In this document: piece by piece, positions 33,627 through 42,488 of the stretch
Layout: every line of letters begins with the position of its first letter
Position numbering within the stretch: position 1 is the stretch's first letter
Assembly (NCBI GenBank): GCA_965267185.1
Contig: OZ253937.1
Span: 558,001 to 622,000 of the forward strand
Direction: 5' to 3'
Length of the DNA stretch: 64,000 nt
Origin: G965267185 sp965267185
GTDB lineage: Bacteria; Pseudomonadota; Alphaproteobacteria; UBA6615
Notes under the pieces: generated by a model
Database searches by the model: none
Seen by the model: the letters and a program-made list of their open reading frames with translations, nothing else
Told to the model about the DNA's origin: nothing
Position numbers and translations under genes: made by a program

Positions 33627-34217
33627 ATGATCGCTATTCCGCGTAGTATTCACTCACTAAGAAAATTAACTAGAAACCATCCAGACAAGTCGAAGCTTTT
33701 TGATGTCTTGGAGACGGCTTGGGATGATTCAAATGATATGGCCGCCGCATTGATGTTCGGCTCCTTGCTCGAATCAACGCTTCAGCAGCTTATTCTAACA
33801 AAACTAACTGCTTCAGCCAGAGAGCGTGAGGACAAGTTGTTCGGTGCCAGAGCACCGCTGCGAGAATTTTCAGCAAAGATCGAAATTGGCTATGCTCTCG
33901 GATTGTACGGACCACTAACTTACTCGGACCTCGATGTAGTGCGGGATGTTCGAAATGCGTTTGCTCACACTCGGCAACCAATCGATTTCAATACACTCGA
34001 GGTCGCGAATGTATGCCGACGTATTAAGTTTCCTAAAAGAGCTCAGGAACATGGGGCTGATATAACTGACCTTGCGCTTGAGTCACCTTTTAAAAGCAGC
34101 GCTATGATTTTGACTTTGCTATTCGACGGAATCGCAAACAATTCCCGATTTTACGAGGCCAGTTCCACTTTAGAAAGCCCGACGATTGTAAGTTTGCTAG
34201 AAGCAATGAAGGATTGA
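33627..34217 (+). CDS. MltR-like/HEPN-like RNxxxH protein B (hypothetical)
   Basis: This 196-aa helical protein resembles the MltR/YggD fold: KLFGARAPLREFSAKIEIGYALGL (about residues 70-93), then a motif RNAFAH at 109-114. MltR represses the mannitol operon in enterics, but no sugar-transport genes are here. The RX4H motif matches that of its two neighbours. Codon use is AT-rich compared with cckA and recA. No clear ribosome site precedes ATG 33627. Confidence 0.6.
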   Translation: MIAIPRSIHSLRKLTRNHPDKSKLFDVLETAWDDSNDMAAALMFGSLLESTLQQLILTKLTASAREREDKLFGARAPLREFSAKIEIGYALGLYGPLTYSDLDVVRDVRNAFAHTRQPIDFNTLEVANVCRRIKFPKRAQEHGADITDLALESPFKSSAMILTLLFDGIANNSRFYEASSTLESPTIVSLLEAMKD

Positions 34218-34265
34218 ATTTCACATACAACCTCGCTGATCTGGTCTTCGATCTGTATGGGTTTG

Positions 34266-34313
34266 CTCGCTGGCAAGATGAAGGACGTGATGAGCCTACC
34301 GGCAGCGTAGCGC
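34266..34313 (+). repeat. cckA 3'-end repeat, copy 3 (well conserved)
   Basis: 42 of 48 bases match the end of cckA including the stop and CGC. In frame it reads LAGKMKDVMSLPAA and a stop, against LAGKVKDVMSLPAG. Three of the six changes fall at synonymous sites. It lies 48 bp after HEPN-like gene B and is not part of any gene. Confidence 0.8.
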
Positions 34314-34394
34314 TAAATTGCGCCCTACCAGGGGGACCCGTAGCCAACAGTGGCGTGTTCATCGACAGCCACATAATTAGGAATTGCCAGAGTC

Positions 34395-35009
34395 TTAAGT
34401 GTCTTGAGGAGGTGTTTCAGCGGGTAGTTGCGTCAACATCTTTGGCAACGGAAATGTATCTGGCAAGGGTTGTGGCTCTTTATTATTCTGGCGGTCGAAG
34501 TAGTAGCATGTAATCTCAATGATGAACTGGCTAAGTTGCGCGATGTTATCGAGTACTTCAATTAAATCATCCAGATCGGCTAACGATCCGGTATGCCCAA
34601 GCTGGGCATTTGGAGATGCCCGACGCCACTCCAGTTTGCCCGTTTCATGAGGGTCTATACCATGAGTATGTATCAGGATGTTTCGTGTTTCGCGTAGCCT
34701 GTTAAACGCCCGTGTGGCGAATTCGATTCGATCCAGTACGTCCTGATTAGTTTCAAACCGCCGGACAAGGCTTAAAAGCAAGTCTGCGCGACTTTGATTT
34801 CCCATTTTAGATGTGACAAGTAGACCTTTTTTGATGCCTTCGAAGTGATGCCAAATCAGAGTGCCAAATAGGTGTTCGCAAAAATTCCATTCGACCGAAA
34901 TCCGGCCCAAGAAGTACAGCGGTAGAAAGCAGTCTTCAGTTTCGTGATAATCTACTTCAGGATGCTCATCGGCCCTCGGAAAAGCAGACTTATCGCTATT
35001 GTCTGACAT
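34395..35009 (-). CDS. HEPN-like RNxxxH protein C (hypothetical)
   Basis: This 204-aa helical protein carries RNILIH at residues 109-114 (RLRETRNILIHTHG), the same RX4H pattern as the two genes before it, but is transcribed towards them. I chose ATG 35009, which has AGGA six bases upstream; a GTG at 35066 gives a longer form. I do not recognise the family beyond the motif. It ends 82 bp from the third cckA-end repeat and lies upstream of recA on the opposite strand. Confidence 0.58.
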   Translation of the reverse strand: MSDNSDKSAFPRADEHPEVDYHETEDCFLPLYFLGRISVEWNFCEHLFGTLIWHHFEGIKKGLLVTSKMGNQSRADLLLSLVRRFETNQDVLDRIEFATRAFNRLRETRNILIHTHGIDPHETGKLEWRRASPNAQLGHTGSLADLDDLIEVLDNIAQLSQFIIEITCYYFDRQNNKEPQPLPDTFPLPKMLTQLPAETPPQDT

Positions 35010-35164
35010 TGCGAATCCTTGCTCGATCACAGCGAGTCGAATATCCACGAACTCAATTGGTTTCACCGGCGCAGAAAGCCATCGTTCATAATCTAGCTAC
35101 GCTATGCGACAGATTTTCCGGTTCGAAAAAGATAGACGAGACAATTATACGATATCCACGAAAA

Positions 35165-35204
35165 GAACAAAAAAAGAACTTGCATATAAGAACAAAAGAA
35201 GTAC
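35165..35204 (+). promoter_or_regulatory. LexA (SOS) boxes upstream of recA
   Basis: GAACAAAAAAAGAAC (35165-35179) is an exact GAAC-N7-GAAC direct repeat, the alphaproteobacterial LexA site read on this strand. A second, imperfect copy, GAAC-N7-GTAC, lies at 35190-35204. Both are 75-115 bp before the recA start and should place recA under DNA-damage control. Confidence 0.7.
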
Positions 35205-35278
35205 ATTGGCCGCTTATCGCCGTACGTAACGGTTTCGTTGCGGGCCGTGCGGCACTGTGAAATAACTGGAGGCTACCC

Positions 35279-36388
35279 ATGGCGACCTCGCTTCGCGTCG
35301 TTGAGAAGGAAAGTATGGAAGACAAAACAAAGGCGTTGGATGCCGCGCTAGGTCAGATCGAGCGCGCCTTTGGCAAAGGCTCGGTGATGCGCCTGGGCGA
35401 CGAGCAGGCGGTCGAGGTTGGCACGGTTTCAACGGGGTCCCTGGGCCTCGATATCGCGCTGGGTCTCGGCGGGGTGCCGCGGGGCCGAGTGGTTGAAATT
35501 TACGGGCCGGAAAGTTCCGGTAAGACGACGCTGGCGCTCCACATTATCGCCGAATCCCAAAAGGCCGGTGGGACTTGCGCCTTCATCGATGCCGAGCATG
35601 CGCTCGATCCGGTTTACGCCCGCAAGCTCGGGGTTAACCTGGACGATTTGCTTATTTCCCAGCCCGATACTGGCGAGCAGGCGTTGGAAATCGCCGACAC
35701 CCTGGTGCGTTCCGGCGCGCTGGAAGTCCTCGTTGTCGACAGTGTCGCAGCCTTGGTGCCGCGGGCCGAACTCGAAGGCGAGATGGGCGACAGCCTGCCC
35801 GGTTTGCACGCGCGGCTGATGAGCCAGGCGCTGCGTAAGCTCACCGGCTCGATTTCCCGCTCCGAGACCACGGTTATCTTCATCAACCAGATCCGCCACA
35901 AGATCGGCGTCATGTTCGGTAGCCCCGAAACGACGACCGGCGGAAACGCGCTCAAATTCTACGCCTCGGTACGCCTCGATATCCGCCGGATCGGCTCGAT
36001 CAAGGACCGCGACGAGGTGGTCGGCAATCAGACCAAGGTCAAAGTGGTCAAGAACAAGCTCGCCCCGCCGTTCAAGGTGGTCGAGTTCGACATTATGTAC
36101 GGCGAAGGTATCTCGAAGATGGGTGAGTTGCTCGATCTCGGGGTGCAGGCCGGCATCATCGACAAGTCGGGGTCGTGGTTCTCCTATGGCGACGAGCGTA
36201 TCGGCCAGGGACGGGAGAACGCCAAAACGTTCTTGCGCGAACATCCCGATATGACCGAAGAGATCGAAAACCGCATCCGTGCCAATGCCGGGCTGATTTC
36301 CGAGGCCATGCTGCGGTCGCCGGAAGAATTGGCCGGTGACGACGATGACGACGATGACGACGAGGCGATTGCCGAGGGTGCCGATTAG
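35279..36388 (+). CDS. recA: Recombinase RecA
   Basis: This 369-aa protein binds single-stranded DNA, drives strand exchange and activates LexA self-cleavage. It has Walker A GPESSGKTT (about residues 79-87), the catalytic segment AFIDAEHALDP, INQIRHKIGVMFGSPETTTGGNAL around loop L2, and an acidic tail with eight consecutive Asp residues. Start ATG 35279 has GGAGG six bases upstream. SOS boxes lie upstream and a terminator downstream. Confidence 0.97.
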   Translation: MATSLRVVEKESMEDKTKALDAALGQIERAFGKGSVMRLGDEQAVEVGTVSTGSLGLDIALGLGGVPRGRVVEIYGPESSGKTTLALHIIAESQKAGGTCAFIDAEHALDPVYARKLGVNLDDLLISQPDTGEQALEIADTLVRSGALEVLVVDSVAALVPRAELEGEMGDSLPGLHARLMSQALRKLTGSISRSETTVIFINQIRHKIGVMFGSPETTTGGNALKFYASVRLDIRRIGSIKDRDEVVGNQTKVKVVKNKLAPPFKVVEFDIMYGEGISKMGELLDLGVQAGIIDKSGSWFSYGDERIGQGRENAKTFLREHPDMTEEIENRIRANAGLISEAMLRSPEELAGDDDDDDDDEAIAEGAD

Positions 36389-36446
36389 CGGCACTCATAA
36401 CAATAAATGAGGCCGTCCGTAGGTTTGGGCGGCCGGAGAGGAGAGA

Positions 36447-36476
36447 GCGGCGTCCTAGGGGCGCCGCTTTTGTTTT
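36447..36476 (+). terminator. Rho-independent terminator after recA
   Basis: GCGGCG pairs with CGCCGC around a short loop, followed by TTTTGTTTT, about 60 bp after the recA stop. It separates recA from alaS. Confidence 0.8.
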
Positions 36477-36572
36477 GTGAGGCCGTTGCGGCCCCTCGAC
36501 AGCTATCGGGGCGCAGGGTAAAACGCCGGACCGTCTTTAGGCCGGCATTCAACAGCGCAAGTTCACTCACAT

Positions 36573-39239
36573 ATGGCAACGACAAACGAAATCCGTTCCG
36601 CATTCCTCGACTTCTTTGCCGGTCATGGCCATGAGGTCGTCGAATCGTCGCCGTTGGTGCCGCGCAACGACCCCACGCTGCTGTTTACCAACGCCGGGAT
36701 GGTCCAGTTCAAGAACGTGTTTACCGGTGCCGAGACCCGGCCCTATCAGCGTGCCACCACGTCGCAGAAATGCGTGCGGGCGGGTGGTAAGCACAACGAT
36801 CTGGAGAATGTCGGCTACACTGCGCGTCACCACACGTTCTTTGAGATGCTCGGCAATTTTTCCTTTGGCGACTATTTCAAGGAATTGGCCATCGAACTGG
36901 CGTGGAACCTGATCACCAAGGAGTATGGTTTAGCCGCTGACCGCCTTCTGGTTACCGTCTATGCCGACGACGATGAGGCGTTCGACCTGTGGGGCAAGAT
37001 CGCCGGTCTGCCCGACGACCGCATCATCCGTATCGCCACTCACGATAACTTCTGGCAGATGGGCGACACGGGACCCTGCGGACCGTGTTCGGAAATCTTC
37101 TACGATCACGGCGACCATATCCCCGGCGGCCCGCCCGGCAGCCCCGATGAAGACGGCGACCGGTTCATCGAAATCTGGAACCTGGTGTTTATGCAGTTCG
37201 AACAGCACGCGCCCGATCAGCGCGAGCCTTTGCCCAAGCCGTCGATCGATACGGGCATGGGGCTCGAGCGTCTCGCCGCCGTCCTGCAAGGCAAGCATGA
37301 CAATTACGATATCGACCTGATGCGCTCGTTGATCGAGGCGTCGGCGGATGCTTCGAACGTTGCCGCCGATGGCGACCATGCCGTGAGCCACCGGGTGATC
37401 GCCGATCATCTGCGTGCGTGTTCTTTCCTGATCGCCGATGGCGTGTTGCCGTCGAACGAAGGCCGCGGCTACGTGCTACGCCGGATCATGCGCCGCGCCA
37501 TGCGCCATGCCCATCTGTTGGGCTGCCGCGATCCGCTGATGCACCGTTTGGTGCCGGCGCTGGTCAGCGCGATGGGGCAGGCGTTTAACGAACTCGAGCG
37601 GGCGCAGGCGCTGATCAGCGAGACCTTCAAGCTGGAGGAGGAGCGCTTCAAGCTCACACTCGACCGGGGGTTGCGTTTGCTCGAAGAGGAAACCGGCCGG
37701 CTGGGCGCGGGACAGACCTTGTCGGGCGAAGTTGCATTCCGGCTTTACGATACATTCGGCTTCCCGCTGGATCTCACCGAGGACATCCTGCGTGGGCAGG
37801 GCCGCAACGTCGACACTGCCGAATTCGACGCGGCGATGGAACGCCAGCGCGCCGCCGCGCGCCAGGCCTGGGCTGGGTCGGGCGAAGCGGCGACCGATGA
37901 GGTCTGGTTCGATGTTCGCGAAGAAACCGGAGCAACCGAGTTTCTCGGCTACGGCACCGACGTTGCCGAAGGCATTGTTTCGGCGATTGTCGTCGGCGGT
38001 TCTGTGGTCGAGCGGGCGGAGGTCGGCGATGCCGCGGCGATCGTTTTGAATCAGACGCCGTTCTACGCCGAGTCCGGTGGCCAGATGGGCGATACTGGTA
38101 TCCTGTTCAGCGCTGACGGCGCTGAAGTCGCCGTCACTGACACGCAGAAGAAACTAGGCGATCTGCACGTGCATTTCGGCACCGTGGCCCATAAGCCGCT
38201 AACGGTCGGTGAGGTTGTCGAGCTGCGTGTCGACGCCGTGCGCCGCGACCGCCTGCGCGCCAACCATTCCGCGACCCATCTTCTGCACCAGGCCTTGCGC
38301 CAGCATTTGGGCGATCACGTCACCCAGAAGGGATCGCTGGTGGCGCCCGACCGGCTGCGCTTCGACATCAGCCACCCGTCGGCGATCTCCAGCGACGATC
38401 TCAAAGCGGTGGAGGAGACGGTCAATGAGCGTGTCGCGCTCAACACCCCGGTGCAAACGCGGCTGATGACCCCCGACAACGCCATCGAAGCAGGGGCGTT
38501 GGCGCTGTTCGGCGAGAAGTATGGCGACGAGGTACGTGTCGTCTCCATGGGGGGTGAGCCCACCGAGGGCGGCGGCGACGCCTATTCCGTCGAGTTGTGC
38601 GGCGGCACCCATGTGCGCCGCACCGGCGATATCGGCCTGTTCACCATCATCTCGGAGGGCGGTGTTTCAGCCGGCGTGCGGCGGATTGAGGCATGCACCG
38701 GCGCCGACGCGCGCCATTATCTGGGCGAGCAAGCCCAGTTGTTGAATTCAGCGGCCAGCGTTTTGAAGGCGAACCCGGCTGATGTGCCGGCGCGGGTAAC
38801 GCAGTTGCTCGAGGAACGCCGCCGGCTTGAACGCGAGCTAGCCGAGACGCGCCGTAAGTTGGCGACAGGCGGCGGCGACGAGGCCGAGGCTGCGGGTGCC
38901 GATATTGGTGGCGTCACCTATGTGTCGCGCGCGCTGACCGAGGTGCCGCCGCGCGAGCTCAAATCGATGGTCGACGATCTGAAAGTGAAGATCGGCTCGG
39001 GCATTGTTGCGGTTGCAGACGCATATGACGGTAAGGGCTCCATCGTCGTCGGGGTGACACCCGACCTGGTCAAACGATTTAGCGCCGTTGACTTGGTGCG
39101 CGTCGGCGTCGCTGAGCTCGGCGGCAAAGGCGGTGGCGGCCGGCCCGATATGGCGCAGGGCGGCGGGCCCGACGCGAGCCAGACCGACGCGGCACTGGCG
39201 GCAATCGAGCGCATGCTCAAAGACCAACTGGCGGCCTAA
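36573..39239 (+). CDS. alaS: Alanyl-tRNA synthetase
   Basis: At 888 aa this has the full length of bacterial AlaRS, which charges tRNA-Ala. It shows the class II aminoacylation core (TNAGMVQFKNVFTG, about residues 38-51, and TGMGLERLAAVLQG), the editing domain with HSATHLLHQALR and CGGTHVRRTGDIG zinc ligands, and a C-Ala domain ending in GGKGGGGRPDMAQGGG. It lies between recA and alaS's common alphaproteobacterial neighbours, with a hairpin-rich 180-bp leader. Confidence 0.97.
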   Translation: MATTNEIRSAFLDFFAGHGHEVVESSPLVPRNDPTLLFTNAGMVQFKNVFTGAETRPYQRATTSQKCVRAGGKHNDLENVGYTARHHTFFEMLGNFSFGDYFKELAIELAWNLITKEYGLAADRLLVTVYADDDEAFDLWGKIAGLPDDRIIRIATHDNFWQMGDTGPCGPCSEIFYDHGDHIPGGPPGSPDEDGDRFIEIWNLVFMQFEQHAPDQREPLPKPSIDTGMGLERLAAVLQGKHDNYDIDLMRSLIEASADASNVAADGDHAVSHRVIADHLRACSFLIADGVLPSNEGRGYVLRRIMRRAMRHAHLLGCRDPLMHRLVPALVSAMGQAFNELERAQALISETFKLEEERFKLTLDRGLRLLEEETGRLGAGQTLSGEVAFRLYDTFGFPLDLTEDILRGQGRNVDTAEFDAAMERQRAAARQAWAGSGEAATDEVWFDVREETGATEFLGYGTDVAEGIVSAIVVGGSVVERAEVGDAAAIVLNQTPFYAESGGQMGDTGILFSADGAEVAVTDTQKKLGDLHVHFGTVAHKPLTVGEVVELRVDAVRRDRLRANHSATHLLHQALRQHLGDHVTQKGSLVAPDRLRFDISHPSAISSDDLKAVEETVNERVALNTPVQTRLMTPDNAIEAGALALFGEKYGDEVRVVSMGGEPTEGGGDAYSVELCGGTHVRRTGDIGLFTIISEGGVSAGVRRIEACTGADARHYLGEQAQLLNSAASVLKANPADVPARVTQLLEERRRLERELAETRRKLATGGGDEAEAAGADIGGVTYVSRALTEVPPRELKSMVDDLKVKIGSGIVAVADAYDGKGSIVVGVTPDLVKRFSAVDLVRVGVAELGGKGGGGRPDMAQGGGPDASQTDAALAAIERMLKDQLAA

Positions 39240-39273
39240 CGACGCGCCCCACCGCGCGGGAAAAGAGAAATCG

Positions 39274-40125
39274 ATGCGTTTTGAAGGTACCGATACCTAC
39301 GTCGCGACCGAAGACCTGCAAGTTGCGGTGAATGCGGCGATCACGTTGGAGCGGCCGCTATTGGTCAAGGGCGAACCGGGCACCGGCAAAACGGTACTGG
39401 CGCGCGAAATCGCGGAGGCGCTCGGCGCACCATTCATCGAGTGGCACATCAAATCGACCACCAAGGCGCAGCACGGGCTCTATGAGTACGACGCGGTCGC
39501 GCGCTTGCGCGACGGCCAGCTGGGTGACGAGCGGGTGCACGATATTTCCAACTATATTGTCCAAGGCAAGCTCTGGGAGGCCTTCCAAAGCGAGGCCCGT
39601 CCCGTGGTGCTGATCGACGAGATCGACAAGGCGGATATCGAATTTCCGAACGATCTGCTGCTCGAGCTCGACCGCATGGAGTTCCACGTTTACGAAACCA
39701 AGGAGACGGTGGTCTCCAAGCACCGTCCGGTCGTGCTGATCACGTCGAACAATGAAAAGGAACTGCCGGACGCGTTTTTGCGCCGTTGTTTCTTTCACTA
39801 TATCGCGTTTCCCGACGCCGATACGATGACGCAGATCGTCGATGTGCATTACCCGGACATCAAGAAGAACCTCCTGCGCGAGGCTTTGCGCGTGTTCTAC
39901 GATGTGCGCGATGTGCCGGGGCTAAAGAAAAAGCCGTCGACGTCGGAGCTTCTCGATTGGCTCAAGCTTTTGGTTGCCGAAGATATCGACGCCGATGTGC
40001 TGCGCACCAGCGACCCGGCGAAGCTCATTCCACCGCTCTATGGGGCGCTGTTGAAGTCGGAGCAGGACGTGCAATTGCTCGAACGCTTGGCGTTCTTGAA
40101 CCGTCGCGAGCGGGCGGGCCAATAG
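39274..40125 (+). CDS. MoxR-family AAA+ ATPase
   Basis: This 283-aa ATPase has Walker A KGEPGTGKTVLA (about residues 32-43), Walker B VVLIDEIDKAD and sensor ITSNNEKELPDAFLRRC. MoxR proteins remodel or help insert cofactors into partner proteins, usually with a VWA protein from the next gene, which is the case here. ATG 39274 was chosen because the longer frame from 39088 is a shadow of alaS. The client complex is not evident from the window. Confidence 0.88.
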   Translation: MRFEGTDTYVATEDLQVAVNAAITLERPLLVKGEPGTGKTVLAREIAEALGAPFIEWHIKSTTKAQHGLYEYDAVARLRDGQLGDERVHDISNYIVQGKLWEAFQSEARPVVLIDEIDKADIEFPNDLLLELDRMEFHVYETKETVVSKHRPVVLITSNNEKELPDAFLRRCFFHYIAFPDADTMTQIVDVHYPDIKKNLLREALRVFYDVRDVPGLKKKPSTSELLDWLKLLVAEDIDADVLRTSDPAKLIPPLYGALLKSEQDVQLLERLAFLNRRERAGQ

Positions 40126-40140
40126 CGCCGGCGCAGGGCG

Positions 40141-41322
40141 ATGTTCTCCCAATTCTTCTTCGAGCTGCGCCGCGCCGAGGTTCCGGTTTCGCTGCGCGAA
40201 TATCTGGATCTGATCGGCGCGCTCGACCGCGGCCTGGGTCACTATCAGGTCGATGAATTTTACTACCTCTCCCGCGCGCTTCTGGTGAAGGACGAGCGCC
40301 ATATCGACCGCTTCGATCAGGTCTTCGGTCATGTCTTCCGTGGGTTGGAGCCGCCGAACTTCGACGAAGACATGGCTGAAATTCCCGAAGAATGGCTGCG
40401 CAAGATGGGCGAGCTGGTGCTCACCGAAGAAGAGAAGGCGCAAGTCGAGGCGCTCGGTGGCTGGGAAAAGCTGATGGAAACCTTGCGCCAACGTCTCGAA
40501 GAGCAGCGCGGCCGCCACCAGGGCGGCAATAAGTGGATTGGCACCCAGGGCAAATCGCCCTTCGGCGCCCAAGGCTACAACCCCGAGGGTGTGCGCATCG
40601 GGCAGGAGGAAAACCGCAACTTCTCGGCGGTGAAAGTTTGGGACAAACGTATCTTCCGCGATCTCGATGCCGACGTGGAGCTGGGCACCCGCAATATCAA
40701 GATGGCGCTGCGCCGGCTGCGCCGGTTTGCCCGTGAGGGCGCTGCCGACGAGCTCGATCTCGACGACACCATTTCATCGACTGCGCGCAATGGCGGGTGG
40801 CTCGACATCAAGATGGTGCCCGAACGCCACAACGCGGTGAAGGTGTTGCTGCTGTTCGATGTGGGTGGCTCGATGGATAGCCACGTGCGCACCTGCGAGG
40901 AGCTGTTCTCTGCCGCCCGCGTCGAGTTCAAGCATCTCGAATATTTCTATTTTCACAATTGCATCTACGAAACCGTTTGGCGGGAGAACCGGCGGCGCCA
41001 GTCGCGCCGCATGGCGACGTGGGACCTGCTCCACACCTATCCGTCAGACTATAAGCTGATCTTGGTGGGGGACGCCGCCATGAGCCCCTACGAAATCGCC
41101 CATCCGGGCGGCAGCGTCGAACACTGGAACGAGGAATCGGGCGAGGTGTGGCTACGCCGCTTGTTGCGCACCTACCCGCAGGCCGCCTGGCTCAATCCGC
41201 TACCGCGCGACCGCTGGCAATATTTCCCCTCCGCCGGAATGATCAGCGAACTGTTCGAGGGGCGCATGTTCCCGCTCACCCTCGACGGCCTTGATTCGGC
41301 GATCCGCGAGCTGAGTTATTAA
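40141..41322 (+). CDS. VWA domain protein, CoxE-like
   Basis: This 393-aa soluble protein has a CoxE-type N-terminal part (FFFELRRAEVPVSLREYLDL), a charged middle, and a VWA domain at about 235-390 with a metal site FDVGGSMDSHV (Gly replaces the first Ser of DxSxS). It lies 15 bp after the MoxR ATPase and is its likely adaptor, as in CoxD/CoxE or RavA/ViaA pairs. No metalloenzyme gene is next to them. Confidence 0.82.
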   Translation: MFSQFFFELRRAEVPVSLREYLDLIGALDRGLGHYQVDEFYYLSRALLVKDERHIDRFDQVFGHVFRGLEPPNFDEDMAEIPEEWLRKMGELVLTEEEKAQVEALGGWEKLMETLRQRLEEQRGRHQGGNKWIGTQGKSPFGAQGYNPEGVRIGQEENRNFSAVKVWDKRIFRDLDADVELGTRNIKMALRRLRRFAREGAADELDLDDTISSTARNGGWLDIKMVPERHNAVKVLLLFDVGGSMDSHVRTCEELFSAARVEFKHLEYFYFHNCIYETVWRENRRRQSRRMATWDLLHTYPSDYKLILVGDAAMSPYEIAHPGGSVEHWNEESGEVWLRRLLRTYPQAAWLNPLPRDRWQYFPSAGMISELFEGRMFPLTLDGLDSAIRELSY

Positions 41323-41360
41323 CCGCTGGACACGGCGCGCTGAACTTAAGGCTACGACGC

Positions 41361-41786
41361 TCAATTCATTCGGGCGGCTGTTTGGAGAAGACCCGGCAGT
41401 ACTTCGCGGCCATACTCAGTGAGACCGAAGGCGCGGGAGTTATCGGCCAATTCTTGGGGCCATTCCTCTGGTATCACGTCTGGAGCTTCTTCGCTCATTT
41501 CGACCAGAGATAGGTGAGTCCAGAAGAGATCGTTGGCCGAGCATTTGGTCGTGAGAAGCACGGCATCGGATTGGCGCAGGATAGCGACCAAAGTTGATTT
41601 GTCGCCGTCGCTCAGTCCTTTGAAAAGCTTTACGAAAGTCGGTCCCCAATCCAAAGAGTCTTGTGCCTCTTGCGATACCCCCGGTTCCGGCGCTGGCGTA
41701 CCGTCGGCATACGTGCAACCAGCCCAACTGTGTGACGGCCAGTTTACCAAGACGCCGACGGTCAAGGCCGCGAAGAATTGTTTCAT
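41361..41786 (-). CDS. Small secreted protein, paralogue 1 (hypothetical)
   Basis: This 141-aa protein has a signal peptide (about residues 1-21, ending SHSWA) and two cysteines in the mature part (GCTYADGTPAPEPG and TTKCSANDLFWTHL) that could form a disulfide. It is closely similar along its length to the product of the gene at 41968-42384, so the pair arose by tandem duplication. I chose ATG 41786, which has GGAGG upstream. No family recognised. Confidence 0.7.
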   Translation of the reverse strand: MKQFFAALTVGVLVNWPSHSWAGCTYADGTPAPEPGVSQEAQDSLDWGPTFVKLFKGLSDGDKSTLVAILRQSDAVLLTTKCSANDLFWTHLSLVEMSEEAPDVIPEEWPQELADNSRAFGLTEYGREVLPGLLQTAARMN

Positions 41787-41967
41787 GGGATTCCTCCCTT
41801 CAAACGCGTCTCGCATTTATAGCCTGAGATCGATCGATCGACTAATCGGATGGAGAAGAAAGCACCGTGTCTCGTCGAGCCATGGGCGGCAGGGATTCCA
41901 CCGCTCATGTAGAACGGCCTTTACGCTTTACCGTCCAGCGCCACGCCCAAATTGTTTGGAACGATAC

Positions 41968-42384
41968 TCAGTTCTGCTGGACCGCCGACTGGATAAGAGC
42001 CGGTAGTTCTTTGCGGCCAAGGTCGGTGAGGTTGAATACGCGAAAGTTCTCGGCGGCCTCCGCCGGTAACCCGGAGTCGGGATCTTCCCGGCTCATGCCA
42101 ACCAGCGATAAATGAGTCCACAAGAGATCGTTGTTCGAGCATTTGTTTGTGAGGAGTGCGGCGTTGTCGATCTCCGAAATAGCGGCCAACGTCGATTTGT
42201 CACCGTCGTTCAGCCGCTTGAACAGCGTTACGAATGTTGGGCCCCAATCCTGGGAGTCGAGGGCTTCTTGCGATACGCCCGGTTCCGGCGCGGCCGTCCC
42301 GTCATGGTAGGTACAGCCGGCCCAACTGGGCGATGGCCAGTTGACTAAAATGACAGCAAGCAGCGCCGCCAAGAGCTTTGCCAT
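41968..42384 (-). CDS. Small secreted protein, paralogue 2 (hypothetical)
   Basis: This 138-aa protein has a signal peptide (ending SPSWA) and shares with paralogue 1 the motifs GCTYHDGTAAPEPGVSQEA, DWGPTFVTLFKRLNDGDKST and KCSNNDLLWTHLSLV. Both cysteines are kept. It lies 182 bp upstream of paralogue 1 on the same strand. Function unknown; an exported structural or binding role is a guess. Confidence 0.7.
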   Translation of the reverse strand: MAKLLAALLAVILVNWPSPSWAGCTYHDGTAAPEPGVSQEALDSQDWGPTFVTLFKRLNDGDKSTLAAISEIDNAALLTNKCSNNDLLWTHLSLVGMSREDPDSGLPAEAAENFRVFNLTDLGRKELPALIQSAVQQN

Positions 42385-42488
42385 CGGGTCCCTCTCCTCA
42401 AAACGCTTCTTCCCGTTTATAGCCCGAGGTGAACCGGGTGGCCAAAGCGGTCGAGATCAAGACACCGTGAGTCGCCGGGGGCGCGGTC

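Noticed and set aside
34214..34513. Plus-strand 99-codon frame in the cckA-recA island
   Set aside because: It crosses the third cckA-end repeat in another frame, overlaps HEPN-like gene C and shows no motif or ribosome site.
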